Positions 44,178 through 53,414 of a stretch of 64,000 bases of DNA are shown here, piece after piece. The translations under genes and the position numbers were made by a program. Where the stretch lies: NCBI RefSeq assembly GCF_033100135.1, contig NZ_CP136920.1, forward strand, positions 1,984,001 to 2,048,000, read 5' to 3'. Position 1 is the stretch's first letter, and each line of letters opens with the position of its first letter. The stretch is from Rubellicoccus peritrichatus. GTDB lineage: Bacteria; Verrucomicrobiota; Verrucomicrobiia; Opitutales; Cerasicoccaceae. The notes under the pieces were generated by a model. That model did no database searches. It was not told where the DNA came from and worked only from the letters and a program-made list of their open reading frames with translations.

Positions 44178-46679
44178 TCACTTCTTTCTTCTTCTCTTAG
44201 ACGGATTGCCGGACTTTCCCTTACGGTGGGTTTTCTTGGGAGGCTTGGCTCGTAGTCGTTCCAGTTCGGCTTGGGCTTTTTTCCTTTTTGACTGGCGTTT
44301 GTATTGGGTTTTCTGAACAGCACCAGCAAAGCTTCGTTCTTCTTTTGGTGGAGTTTTGTCACCGATGATCCTGAAATCAATCTGTCGCTTAAAGCGGTCA
44401 ACCCTTTCGGTCACCACTTGAACCGTTTGTCCAAGGTAGTAACGTTTCCTTTGGCGGCGGCCTACCAGTGATGTTCCATCATCGGAGATGCGATAGAGGT
44501 CATCCTGCAAAGTCGAGATATGGACCAGACCGAAGGCCATGGATTCGGTCAACTCAACAAAGAGACCATGATTTTTAACATCGAGAATGACGGCATCAAA
44601 GATTGATTTTTTCTCCTTCTTCACTTCGCGGTCGAAGAATTCCAGCAGTTTGATTTTGACGGATTCGCGCTCCGCTTCCTGGGAATTGCGCTCTGTGATG
44701 GAGAGGTGCTGACCGATGCCTTCAAGGTCACCTGGTGTGTAGGGCTTGGGTGAACGCCGCGGTGCCGTCTTCAACTTTTTCTTGCAGGCATACCAGTCGA
44801 ACTGTCGATGTACCACGAGGTCGGAGTAGCGGCGAATCGGCGATGTGTAATGAAGATAAAACTGTTTGGCCAACCCGTAGTGACCGTCATAAGCCGGGCG
44901 ATAGCAGGCCTGCTTCATCGAGCGGAGGAAAGAAAGCTTGAGTGTGTAGGCCTGCGGATGCGGTTTAATCTTTTTCAGCATACGCATGACTTCCTTCCGG
45001 TTGGTCAGGTCGCCAATCGCGATACCTGCGAGCGTCATTTGATCGCGGAGCTCAAGCAGCTTCTCCGGGTCCGGCTCATCGTGGACACGGGAGAGGGTGG
45101 GCATGCCTTGTTCAAAATAGGCGCGGGCGACAGCCTCATTGGCCGCCAGCATGAACTCTTCAATTAGTTGATGGCTTTCATCGTGCTCGGTTGTCTCCAT
45201 CCGGTCGGCATAACCCTTCTCATCGACATAGATTTTCACTTCGGGCATATCGAGCTCAAGACTGCCAGCCTTGTAGCGCTTCTTACGCAGCAGCGATGCG
45301 ATTTTCCAGAAGTGTTTGATGGTGTCGCGGATCTTTGTCAGCTCCTTATCATCAACCTGGGAAAGCGGGCGTCCGGTGGAACCTGTCTGATGCGAAGGCG
45401 GCATGGGCGTTCCGCGAATCGCATCAAGGTCGTCCTTGGTCATACAGGCAAATGCCTGTTTGTAGGTCAGTCGCTTGTTTGAGCATATGACGGTGTTTGC
45501 GAAATGCGTGTCGATGTGATGTTGTTCTGAATCGAAATCCAGAAACACGGTTTTAGTCAGCCGACCCTCGGCTTCGACCAGCGAGCAAATGCCGTTGGAC
45601 AAGGCATGGGGCAGCATCGGAATGACGCAGCCAACAAGGTAAGTGGAATTGCCGCGATTACGGGCTTCACGGTCCAGCTCGGTTCCGCTTTTTACGTAGT
45701 GTGAAACATCTGCGATGTGAACGCCGACCCGCGTGCCGCCATTGGGTAAGGATTCGATCGAGAGTGCGTCGTCGAAATCTTTTGCATCATCGGGATCAAT
45801 CGTGAGCGTGAAAATGTCGCGCATGTCACGCCGGTTGCCGATGTCCTTATTGGTGACCTTGTCGCCGATGCTTTCGACTTCCCGCATGACGGCATCCGGG
45901 AAATCGGTGTCGAGGTGAAATTTATGGAGCAGGGCCTTGAACTCGGCAAAGGGCTCGTGGGCTTTTCCCAGAATCTCTGAGATCTCGCCCTCGGGATTCA
46001 TATGCCTTTGCTTCCACTCGTGGAGCCGAACAACCACCTTGTCTTCAACCGCAGGTTTTGGCGTCAGTTCGCAATCTTCCGGTGGTGGGACCAGGATATC
46101 CTGATTGATCCGCGGATCATCCGGGATCACAAAATGAAAGAGCCGCGAGCGCTTCAACGTCCCGATAACTGTGGTGTTCTTGCGCTTCAGAATTCGCAGG
46201 ACTCTCGCCATGGGCTCCTTGGCCTGGCCACGGCGTTCGCGTTTTCGCATACGCCATTTCGGTTCTTCCTGCAGGCGAACCAGCACCTTGTCTCCATGCA
46301 GGGCGACTCCCGTATCTTCAGCTAGAATTTGCAGGGTTTCGCCATCCGGCTGGTCAGGCACCAGCACAGCTGAGCCGCTTTGCCGGAATCGTATTTCGCC
46401 ACTGACCAGATCGGCATCCTTTGGCAGGACGAACTTGTCCCGTTTCACTTTGGCGATGATGCCTTCGTCGAGCAGTTTGTGGAGCATTCGTTTGTAACTG
46501 CGCCGTTCGGCCTTGGTCAGCTCCAGCGCCTTATCCAGCTCTTCAGCCGTTTGGGGGACGTAGTCGGGGTGGCGTAAGTGTTCGAGGATGCGTTGGTCTA
46601 ATGGCACGGCTGACAGCAAACAGCAATTTCGACCAAGTGCAAAGCGGATTCGCAGAAGATTTTGTCCCAGGTGTGACAA
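44178..46679 (-). CDS. rnr: Ribonuclease R
   Basis: Processive 3'-5' exoribonuclease. A winged-helix N-terminus (residues 25-95) precedes cold-shock domains, then the RNB catalytic domain with DIFTLTIDPDDAKDFDDALSI (metal-binding aspartates), GVHIADVSHYVKSGTELDREARNRGNSTYL and LPHALSNGICSLVEAEGRLT. An S1 domain (FDAVILDVKNHGLFVELTES) and a lysine/arginine-rich tail follow. 833 residues, normal. The listed start is a TTG; GTG 46607 (VPLDQRILEH) is a plausible start. RNase R works with tmRNA in clearing stalled mRNAs; ssrA lies elsewhere in the window. Confidence 0.93.
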   Translation of the reverse strand: MSHLGQNLLRIRFALGRNCCLLSAVPLDQRILEHLRHPDYVPQTAEELDKALELTKAERRSYKRMLHKLLDEGIIAKVKRDKFVLPKDADLVSGEIRFRQSGSAVLVPDQPDGETLQILAEDTGVALHGDKVLVRLQEEPKWRMRKRERRGQAKEPMARVLRILKRKNTTVIGTLKRSRLFHFVIPDDPRINQDILVPPPEDCELTPKPAVEDKVVVRLHEWKQRHMNPEGEISEILGKAHEPFAEFKALLHKFHLDTDFPDAVMREVESIGDKVTNKDIGNRRDMRDIFTLTIDPDDAKDFDDALSIESLPNGGTRVGVHIADVSHYVKSGTELDREARNRGNSTYLVGCVIPMLPHALSNGICSLVEAEGRLTKTVFLDFDSEQHHIDTHFANTVICSNKRLTYKQAFACMTKDDLDAIRGTPMPPSHQTGSTGRPLSQVDDKELTKIRDTIKHFWKIASLLRKKRYKAGSLELDMPEVKIYVDEKGYADRMETTEHDESHQLIEEFMLAANEAVARAYFEQGMPTLSRVHDEPDPEKLLELRDQMTLAGIAIGDLTNRKEVMRMLKKIKPHPQAYTLKLSFLRSMKQACYRPAYDGHYGLAKQFYLHYTSPIRRYSDLVVHRQFDWYACKKKLKTAPRRSPKPYTPGDLEGIGQHLSITERNSQEAERESVKIKLLEFFDREVKKEKKSIFDAVILDVKNHGLFVELTESMAFGLVHISTLQDDLYRISDDGTSLVGRRQRKRYYLGQTVQVVTERVDRFKRQIDFRIIGDKTPPKEERSFAGAVQKTQYKRQSKRKKAQAELERLRAKPPKKTHRKGKSGNPSKRRRKK

Positions 46680-46689
46680 ATTGTCTGCA

Positions 46690-46712
46690 GGCTTACTCTG
46701 ACAGAGTAAGCC
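46690..46712. repeat. Hairpin GGCTTACTCT/AGAGTAAGCC
   Basis: A perfect 10-bp stem with 3-nt loop GAC (46690-46699 and 46703-46712), just upstream of rnr. AGAGTAAGCC occurs again at 46793-46802, so alternative pairings are possible. Confidence 0.55.
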
Positions 46713-46804
46713 GCTTAGTGTGGCTCTGCAAGCAGGCTTGATGCGACGCAGTAAGCTCCTTGCTCTGTCTCTACAAGCCCCTTACTTCGTTAGAGTAAGC
46801 CGCT

Positions 46805-47106
46805 AGGGCCAACGGACATTCAAGATTTGTGCTCTCGTTCTGAATTGGGAGGCCCGAAGGGCTGGTGCAAACTAGCCCAGGATGAAGCGTAGCGTAGCCC
46901 CGGGGCACGTGAACCTGGAAACTTAGAGGCCTGAAAGGCTGACTTACGAACGCAGGTATGTCTTCGATTGCATCACCCCTTCAGGGCTCCTTCTTTTTAT
47001 GGTAAACGTTACCCAGGGCTTCATTCGTGCCTCATTCCACCCTGGGCTAGTTTGCCATGGCCCTTCAGGCCATTAAAACAAAGGTTTCTGAATGTCCGTT
47101 AGCCCT
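46805..47106. repeat. Nested inverted-repeat element of about 300 bp
   Basis: Two nested pairs of arms: 46805-46822 with 47089-47106 (AGGGC and AACGGACATTCA, one mismatch) and 46851-46881 with 47041-47071 (31 nt, five mismatches). Shorter complementary pieces (GCCCGAAGGGC, GGCCTGAAAGGC, CCCTTCAGGGC) fill the centre. No ORF crosses it. Transcribed, it would fold into a long branched hairpin. It lies between the divergent-spaced genes rnr and gcvP, both on the minus strand. Confidence 0.75.
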
Positions 47107-47142
47107 CAAGGCTGACTCTTGATAATTATAAAAACGTTTGGA

Positions 47143-50085
47143 CTAAACGGCGCAGGCCTGTCCGATGCGTTCGGTTATTTCCTCAAGAGGCATTCGAGCG
47201 AGTTCGACGGGGGAAATGCGGTTCGGGTTGATCTCCGGTAACTTCTCCAGGCTTTCGTGAAGTTGCAGGGAGCGGTTGGCCGATACTTCGTCCACACGAT
47301 CAACGGGTGTGAAATACGGTGCGCCGTTCAGCACTCCGGGATTCTCACGAATGGTTTTTCCGATTTGTGTTACGGCCTCGGCGAAGCGATCCAGTTCGGC
47401 CATGGTGTAGCTTTCGGTCGGCTCGATCATCAGCCCAAAAGTTTCCGGCCAAGCGACAGTTGGCGCATGAAATCCATAGTCGAGGAAGAGTTTGCCGACG
47501 CGGGTAATGGCCAGTGCTCGGGGGACACCTGCTTCTTCAATGCGCTTAAAGTCGTCTTCGGTCAGGGTCAGGATGAACTCGTGCATGCGCGGTGCATCAT
47601 CAGAACCGGCAGGCAGGGTCGGGTAGGCTGTCTTGAGTTTGCTGAAGAGATAACGCGAAGCCAAAACCGCAACCGCTGACATGCGTGGAATGCCTTCTTT
47701 ACCAAGTCGGAGCAGATAGGCGTAACAACGCACCTTGTGTGCGAAGTTGCCCCAGTGGCGATGGAAAGAGCCGATGCTCTTTGGGGTGCGAATGGTGGAG
47801 AAAGTTCCGTCGACTGCCTTGACGACTTGTCGGCCTGGGAGGAAGTCGACCAGCTTTTCACTGACGGCAACAATGGCATCGCCGGGACCGCCGCCGCCAT
47901 GTGGGATGGTCCAGGTTTTGTGGAGATTGTTATGGACGGCATCCACGCCCAGCTTATCGAGGTTGAGCCAGCCGGCGACGGCGTTCATATTTGCGCCGTC
48001 CATGTAGACGAGTCCACCAGCAGCGTGAACCTTGTCTGCGATTTCCTTGAAACGGGTTTCGAAAAGTCCACAGGTGTTAGGATTTGTGATCATCACGCCG
48101 CAGAGACGTGGCCCGTATTCGTCCAGCTTTGCTTCAAAGTCGGCAATGTCGATCTCGCCAATGGAGTTGGATTCAAGCAGGACGATGCCGTGTTTTTTGC
48201 CATCGATTGTGCGACTTGCCATGCCCGCCATGGTTGCAGTGGCGAAGTTAGTCCCGTGGGAGCTTTTGGGGATGAATATCACGTCGCGATGAGCTTCGCC
48301 GCGATCACGATGATAAGCCTGGAAGAGCTTGATCCCAACCAGTTCTCCCTGGGCTCCGGCTACAGGCTGGGTTGTCAGGCCGGGCAGGCCCGTGATGGCT
48401 TTAAACCATTCCTGTGTTTCGTAAAGTATTTCCAGTGAACCTTGAACTGCACTTTCCGGCGCTTGCGGATGGGCTCCGGTGAATCCTGCCAGACCGGCCG
48501 CCCAATCATTCAGGTACGGATTGTACTTCATGGTGCAGGAGCCCAGCGGATAGCAACCATCATCGGGACTGACATTCAATTCGCCGAGTTGTTCGTAGTA
48601 GCGCTTCACCTCGGCCAGGCCGAATTCAGGGAGTCCGGCTGGTTCCGCTCTCAAGAGAGTTGGCGGAATGGATTCGACTACAGATGATTCGCCATCGAAA
48701 AGCGCAGTCAGCTTTTTAACGTCATCAGAAGATTGCTTGTCGTTGAAAGAAACTTTGAGAAGCTTGCGTCCGCCCACCAGTCTATCGCTGACGTCGATTC
48801 CGGCCAGAATACCCTTTTTCTCCGCATCGGCCAGCAGCGCTGCAGGATCATCCACTTCAAGTAAGACTTCATTATAGAAGTGAGCTTGAGGGAAAGCCAG
48901 TTTGGCGCCACAGGCTTTGGCAAATTCCAGAGCATTATTACGTGCGGTTTGCAGACTGTGAGCCATGCCGCTTTCGCCCTTGGCCAGCAAGGCAGCACCG
49001 GCAAGGGTTGCAAGGAAAGCCTGGTTGGAGCAAATATTCGACGTGGCCTTGTCTTTGCGTATGTGTTGTTCTCGCGTTGAAAGAACCATTACACGACACT
49101 CACGCCCGGATTCATCCTTGGCCAGACCGACAAAGCGCCCTGGAGTTGCGCGGACGTGGTTTTTGGTTTTGTCGTTGTGACGTACACCAAAGACTCCCAG
49201 TCCCGGACCACCAAAGTTGGCTTCGATTGCGAGGTGTTGGCCTTCGCCGACGATGAGATCGGCACCGTTCTGACCATAATCAACCGGACGTTTCAAACCA
49301 CCCGTGGCCAGAAGCATCGGATCGATCACCGCAATGCTCAGGGCTCCACTTTCGGAGATGGCATCAGTCAACGCATCGACTTCCTCCAGAATGCCGAGTG
49401 AGTTGACTTGCGGGAAGGCAATCGCTGCAAGGCGATCTCCCATTTCCGCTGCTTTGGATTTTAGTGCAGTCAGATCAGTCTGGCCAGTGGCTGGATCGAG
49501 TGGAACCCACTCCAACTGAATGTCGGTATCGGCAACCAGGGTTTCCAGAACTTCGCGGTCGCCGGGGTAAATGCCTTCTGAGATGAGAGCCGAGTCGGCT
49601 TTTTTCTTTAGGCGGATTGCGGTGCAGATCGCTTCGAAGAGTGCAGTCGAGCGCTCGTAAAGTGATGAATTGATCGCCTCAAAGCCGGTCAATTTCGACA
49701 TCAGGCATTGATATATCCAGTGCGTGAGGAGTGTGCCCTGACTACGCTCGGGCTGGTAAGGCGTATAGGCAGTGGTCAGGTTGCGGATGTTGGCAACGTG
49801 CTCAACGATCTCATGCTGGGCAAAGTCCGGTAGTCCGTCTCCAATAAAGGAGAGAGCCGAGTCATTCTTTTTCGATAATGCCTCGAGATGCTTCATCGCC
49901 GCATCGTAATCCAGCTCCTCCGGAACGTCTGGCAGGTCGCCAAAAAAGGCGTCTTCCGGGATATGTGAGAAAAGGTCTTTCAGCGAAGAGGCACCAATTG
50001 CCCCAAGCATTTCGTTGATATCGCTTTCGGAAGCAGGGATGTAGTGGCGAGCGGACTCGCGGTGATTGTCGTTCAGGAAAGGCAT
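47143..50085 (-). CDS. gcvP: Glycine dehydrogenase (decarboxylating), P-protein of the glycine cleavage system
   Basis: PLP enzyme that decarboxylates glycine and transfers the methylamine to lipoyl-GcvH. About 980 residues in one chain, the fused (non-split) form. The second half contains the PLP lysine motif VHNNLHKTWTIPHGGGGPGD; LGSCTMKYNPYLND and QGELVGIKLFQAYH are hallmarks. The start is taken as ATG 50085 (MPFLNDNHRESARHYIPASE, matching family N-termini); the frame is open to a TTG at 50124. gcvT and gcvH are not adjacent. The divergent GntR gene may regulate it. Confidence 0.95.
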   Translation of the reverse strand: MPFLNDNHRESARHYIPASESDINEMLGAIGASSLKDLFSHIPEDAFFGDLPDVPEELDYDAAMKHLEALSKKNDSALSFIGDGLPDFAQHEIVEHVANIRNLTTAYTPYQPERSQGTLLTHWIYQCLMSKLTGFEAINSSLYERSTALFEAICTAIRLKKKADSALISEGIYPGDREVLETLVADTDIQLEWVPLDPATGQTDLTALKSKAAEMGDRLAAIAFPQVNSLGILEEVDALTDAISESGALSIAVIDPMLLATGGLKRPVDYGQNGADLIVGEGQHLAIEANFGGPGLGVFGVRHNDKTKNHVRATPGRFVGLAKDESGRECRVMVLSTREQHIRKDKATSNICSNQAFLATLAGAALLAKGESGMAHSLQTARNNALEFAKACGAKLAFPQAHFYNEVLLEVDDPAALLADAEKKGILAGIDVSDRLVGGRKLLKVSFNDKQSSDDVKKLTALFDGESSVVESIPPTLLRAEPAGLPEFGLAEVKRYYEQLGELNVSPDDGCYPLGSCTMKYNPYLNDWAAGLAGFTGAHPQAPESAVQGSLEILYETQEWFKAITGLPGLTTQPVAGAQGELVGIKLFQAYHRDRGEAHRDVIFIPKSSHGTNFATATMAGMASRTIDGKKHGIVLLESNSIGEIDIADFEAKLDEYGPRLCGVMITNPNTCGLFETRFKEIADKVHAAGGLVYMDGANMNAVAGWLNLDKLGVDAVHNNLHKTWTIPHGGGGPGDAIVAVSEKLVDFLPGRQVVKAVDGTFSTIRTPKSIGSFHRHWGNFAHKVRCYAYLLRLGKEGIPRMSAVAVLASRYLFSKLKTAYPTLPAGSDDAPRMHEFILTLTEDDFKRIEEAGVPRALAITRVGKLFLDYGFHAPTVAWPETFGLMIEPTESYTMAELDRFAEAVTQIGKTIRENPGVLNGAPYFTPVDRVDEVSANRSLQLHESLEKLPEINPNRISPVELARMPLEEITERIGQACAV

Positions 50086-50294
50086 TTTGACAGATGTTGC
50101 TAGTGATTTCAAATTGTCTGACAATCATAGGAAATTGACCTTGGCAAATGAGCAAGTCATTTGAGTGGAAATCATCAAAAAATTTCTAAGCACTTTCTTA
50201 TTTTGCTTTATTGGACGGATGATTTAGACCGGTAATCTAATTTTCTAAATTCTGTTAATTCTGTCAAAAACCTGCTGTGGGTATCAGTTTTTCT

Positions 50295-50975
50295 ATGACG
50301 ACTCTATCGAAGCCCAAATCCGTAACTCTGGCTGACCAGATTTATGCCGAACTCAAACGTCGAATGCTGACTTGCGAGCTGGCTCCGGGAGCGAGGTTGA
50401 TCGAGAAGCATCTGTGCGAGGAGCTCGGTGTTTCACGGGCATCACTTCGGGAGGGGCTGAATCGCTTGATGCAGGAACGCCTCGTGACGCTCAAGCCGAA
50501 CTGCGGGTTCAGCGTCACACCGATTACCCTGGAGAGTTTTGCCAATGTCTGCGAGATGCGTCGGGTGGTGGAAAGTGCTGTGGCTGCGCTTGCGGCCGAG
50601 CGGGCCAGCGAGGCGGATATTGCAGAAATGCGTCGGGCCGCGGTCGTTGATTGTGCTTTTAATGCTGAGAATGCCCACATCGTTTACTGCGAAAGCAACC
50701 GGGCTTTTCATTCTGCGATCGCTCAAAGTATTGATAATTTGTTACTCGAAGACACCGTCCTTGCTGCCTTGGATAAGGACCAGCAGCCTCTCTATTATGG
50801 AATCGATATTGAAACCTGCACGAACCCGGTCGAGGTATCCAACGAGCATAACGAGATTGTTGATGCGATCGAAGCTCGTTTGCCAGAAGAAGCGCGCAAA
50901 CTCATGTCCGATCACATTGGCAAAAAAGAGGACCGTATTATCGATGCGCTTCGCGGCATGGGTTTGAGCGACTAG
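50295..50975 (+). CDS. GntR family transcriptional regulator (FadR-type, FCD domain)
   Basis: A 226-residue regulator from ATG 50295 (a GTG at 50277 would add six residues). The N-terminal winged helix is VTLADQIYAELKRRMLTCELAPGARLIEKHLCEELGVSRASLREGLNRLMQERLV; the C-terminal helical FCD effector domain follows with VCEMRRVVESAVAALAAE, NRAFHSAIAQ and SNEHNEIVDAI. FadR-type members usually sense organic acids. Divergent from gcvP with a 210-base gap; regulation of gcvP is plausible, not shown. Confidence 0.9.
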   Translation: MTTLSKPKSVTLADQIYAELKRRMLTCELAPGARLIEKHLCEELGVSRASLREGLNRLMQERLVTLKPNCGFSVTPITLESFANVCEMRRVVESAVAALAAERASEADIAEMRRAAVVDCAFNAENAHIVYCESNRAFHSAIAQSIDNLLLEDTVLAALDKDQQPLYYGIDIETCTNPVEVSNEHNEIVDAIEARLPEEARKLMSDHIGKKEDRIIDALRGMGLSD

Positions 50976-51028
50976 CCGTTGCGATTCTCGCCTTGCTAGG
51001 CTGTGTTCTTAGGTTAAAGAGTATGAAA

Positions 51029-51059
51029 GAAAATAGGCTCCTTCGGCGCTGCTTATTCT
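51029..51059. repeat. Second copy of a dispersed repeat unit
   Basis: AATAGGCTCCTTCGGCGCTGCTTATT matches the loop of the inverted repeat at 38597-38672 (ATAG.CTCCTTCG.CGCT.CTTATT). It lies between the GntR gene and rsmD, which are convergent. Confidence 0.5.
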
Positions 51060-51071
51060 AAAAACAAGTTG

Positions 51072-51644
51072 CTACAAACTAAAGACCAGTGCCGAAGGCT
51101 GGTTACGTCCTTTACCGAGACGCTTTAACAAATTCAGGGACGGCTGGATCTCTTCAATGTTGCCAGTGGGTTCCCATCCTCCAGGGGCTTCAAGAATCAG
51201 TCGTGAGTTTTCTGAAGTGGTTAGGAGTGGCGCTGCCTGTTTCAGCATGGCGAGACCATGCTCATTCAGGAGTGGGTAGGGCGGATCGATGAAAATAATA
51301 TCGTACTTCTGCGAACCCGCCTGCCACTTCATCGCATCCATGCGGACGGACTGGTAGTTCATTTTTTCACCGATTGATTTTGCAACTGCAGAAGCATTCG
51401 ACTCAAGGAACGATAATGTCCTGCGGTCTTTTTCAACGAAGCAACAGGATGCAGCTCCTCGGCTCAATGCCTCCAATCCGTATGCACCTGAGCCTGCAAA
51501 AAGATCGAGGACTTTCGCCTCGTTTATTCTCAAGCCAAGACTCGAAAAAATAGCCTCCCGCATGGCGTCCATTGCCGGGCGCACTTGATTGCCGGGTGGT
51601 GCTTTTAGTGGAATTCCGCGAGCCTGACCTCCTGTGATGCGCAT
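51072..51644 (-). CDS. rsmD: 16S rRNA (guanine(966)-N2)-methyltransferase RsmD
   Basis: A 190-residue SAM enzyme that methylates G966 of 16S rRNA. MRITGGQARGIPLKAPPGNQVRPAMDAMREAIFSSL is the family N-terminus, VLDLFAGSGAYGLEALSRGA the SAM motif and YDIIFIDPPYPLL the catalytic (D/N)PPY motif. Length normal. It is separated by 12 bases from the UPF0173 gene upstream in the same direction, so likely in one operon. Confidence 0.93.
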   Translation of the reverse strand: MRITGGQARGIPLKAPPGNQVRPAMDAMREAIFSSLGLRINEAKVLDLFAGSGAYGLEALSRGAASCCFVEKDRRTLSFLESNASAVAKSIGEKMNYQSVRMDAMKWQAGSQKYDIIFIDPPYPLLNEHGLAMLKQAAPLLTTSENSRLILEAPGGWEPTGNIEEIQPSLNLLKRLGKGRNQPSALVFSL

Positions 51645-51656
51645 TTGGTTCTTTTT

Positions 51657-52343
51657 CTAAACGTCGATCTGGTCACCGCATTTTAATAGATGTCCTGCGA
51701 CACCTTTGACTGCCGCGCCTTCGATGAATGCGGTTGGGTCCACTTCAATGTAGGGAAAGGTATTGAAGTGAATGGGGACAACAGCCTTCGGCTTGATCAT
51801 GTCAATGGCATCAAGGGCGTCGTGGACTCCCATGGTAAAGTTATCTCCAATGGGCAGGAGGGCGAGGTCGATGTCATGTCTGCGTCCTAACAATTCCATC
51901 TCTAAAGTGAGCGCTGTATCACCTGCATGATACAGCTTCTTACCGTCAGATTCGATTAGTAATCCACCTGGCATTCCCATGTAAATGGGTAAGCCGTTTT
52001 CATCCGGATAGCTCGATCCATGGAAGGCAATCGTCAGCTGCGCCCGACCGAATGGAAATTCTGCACCACCTCCGATGTGGAGTGGATGTGTCTTCAACCC
52101 CTTTGCCTCAAGAAAACTGGAAAGCTCGTAGTTGGCAATCACGGTGGCGTCATTGGCTTTGGCGATAGACTCGGTATCGCCGACATGATCCGCGTGACCA
52201 TGTGTCAGTAGGATGTAGTCGCACTTCACATCTGCCGGATCGATATCACAGAGCGGATTATCTTTCAGGAAAGGATCAATTAAAAGGCGGTGCTCCGCCG
52301 TTTCGATCATGCATGCGGCATGGCCTAGGAATGTCAGTTTCAT
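51657..52343 (-). CDS. UPF0173 metal-dependent hydrolase (metallo-beta-lactamase fold)
   Basis: A 228-residue cytoplasmic metallohydrolase. KLTFLGHAACMIE begins the fold; LLTHGHADHVGD is the HxHxDH zinc motif, LYHAGDTAL supplies the next ligand Asp/His and VPIHFNTFP the last His. Members of this family (YtkL-like) have no assigned physiological substrate. Upstream partner of rsmD. Confidence 0.9.
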   Translation of the reverse strand: MKLTFLGHAACMIETAEHRLLIDPFLKDNPLCDIDPADVKCDYILLTHGHADHVGDTESIAKANDATVIANYELSSFLEAKGLKTHPLHIGGGAEFPFGRAQLTIAFHGSSYPDENGLPIYMGMPGGLLIESDGKKLYHAGDTALTLEMELLGRRHDIDLALLPIGDNFTMGVHDALDAIDMIKPKAVVPIHFNTFPYIEVDPTAFIEGAAVKGVAGHLLKCGDQIDV

Positions 52344-52421
52344 GTTTGGGCCTGGGTTCGGTGTTTAGGGCTGATGACTTAGCCTGTTTTGCGTTAATCT
52401 TCGAGAAAATTTCTGCCTGCC

Positions 52422-52976
52422 TTGCATTATTGGACTATCGGCATAAATCTTTGCATCGTGTGGCACTACATTAGAACAGAAGTCGATCTGCCTTTACCCA
52501 TAAATGAGGTTTTTAGCTTTTTCTCCAAGGCAGAGAATTTGGAGCGGATTACACCGAAGAGCCTTGGCTTTAAAATCATGACACCTCTCCCCATTCATAT
52601 GGAGCAGGATACCGTCATCGACTATCAGGTGAAGCTGAATGGATTGCCAATGGGCTGGCGTACCTTAATCGCTGTTTGGAATCCGCCATACGAGTTTGTT
52701 GATGAACAGATCAAAGGGCCATATCGGACCTGGATCCATCGCCATAGTTTCAAGTCGCTGGATGGAGGCGGGACGCGAATCACTGATTATGTCCGCTACG
52801 AGCTGCCTTTTACGCCATTGGGTGACTTGGTTCATCCGCTGATCAAGATGCAGCTGACGGGAATATTTCACCATCGTAACTGGACGATTCCAGCATTGCT
52901 GTTAGGAGATCGAGCTGATGAAGCCAGGGAAGTCTCTTTTGAAATGGGGTCAGGTATTTGGACTGGGAAATCTTGA
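52422..52976 (+). CDS. SRPBCC (START/Bet v1-like) family protein
   Basis: A ligand-binding fold protein of about 170 residues. TEVDLPLPINEVFSFFSKAENLERITPKSLGFKI begins the fold, WRTLIAVWNPPYEFVDEQIKGPYRTWIHRHSFKSLDGGGTRITDYVRYELPF completes the sheet and a helical C-terminus follows. This is the pattern of uncharacterised SRPBCC proteins often next to epimerases. GTG 52458 (VWHYIRTEVDL) is the more likely start than the TTG at 52422. Confidence 0.85.
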   Translation: MHYWTIGINLCIVWHYIRTEVDLPLPINEVFSFFSKAENLERITPKSLGFKIMTPLPIHMEQDTVIDYQVKLNGLPMGWRTLIAVWNPPYEFVDEQIKGPYRTWIHRHSFKSLDGGGTRITDYVRYELPFTPLGDLVHPLIKMQLTGIFHHRNWTIPALLLGDRADEAREVSFEMGSGIWTGKS

Positions 52977-52986
52977 TTTATCAATT

Positions 52987-53214
52987 CTACTGAATTGAGT
53001 TTTCCTCTTCGAGTTGCCTCAACCTCTTGCTGAGAAGGTCCAGTGCATTGGTGCGTTCCTGGATTCCTTCCAGCTGCTTCTTTGTTTTAAGGTCCCGGCA
53101 TGAGTTCCGGGCAAGCTCGACATGGCCTCTTATCAGGAAGATCTCGCCATTTAAATCATGAACGATCTTGCGCATTGTATCTAACTCGCCAGTAGCCGAA
53201 TCCTCTCCACTCAT
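52987..53214 (-). CDS. Stand-alone histidine-kinase DHp-like helical protein
   Basis: A 75-residue protein. MRKIVHDLNGEIFLIRGHVELARNSC resembles the H-box helix of sensor kinases (xxxHDLNxxLxxI), followed by a second helix (RTNALDLLSKRLRQLEEE) as in a DHp hairpin. No ATPase domain is present, so it is not itself a kinase. It might be a phosphotransfer or dimerisation partner; function unknown. Convergent with the SRPBCC gene, 11 bases apart. Confidence 0.65.
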   Translation of the reverse strand: MSGEDSATGELDTMRKIVHDLNGEIFLIRGHVELARNSCRDLKTKKQLEGIQERTNALDLLSKRLRQLEEENSIQ

Positions 53215-53414
53215 ACTTTAAAATCAGCATAGGTTATGCCATATGGCTTACAAGCCGAAAGCAGCGATTCTCCTTGATTTTCCCCTGAAAATAGCGGATG
53301 TTAAATGATTCGTTCTTTTCAAGATTCCCTATGGGAAGTCCGCATGGATGTATAAATCGTGTTTATTCTTATGTATTCCGTACTTATCATCCTGCATTCT
53401 GCAATTTTTCAATT

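Noticed and set aside
47737-48438. 233-residue frame antisense to gcvP
   Set aside because: Overlaps a well-defined enzyme gene on the other strand; composition is that of an antisense frame.
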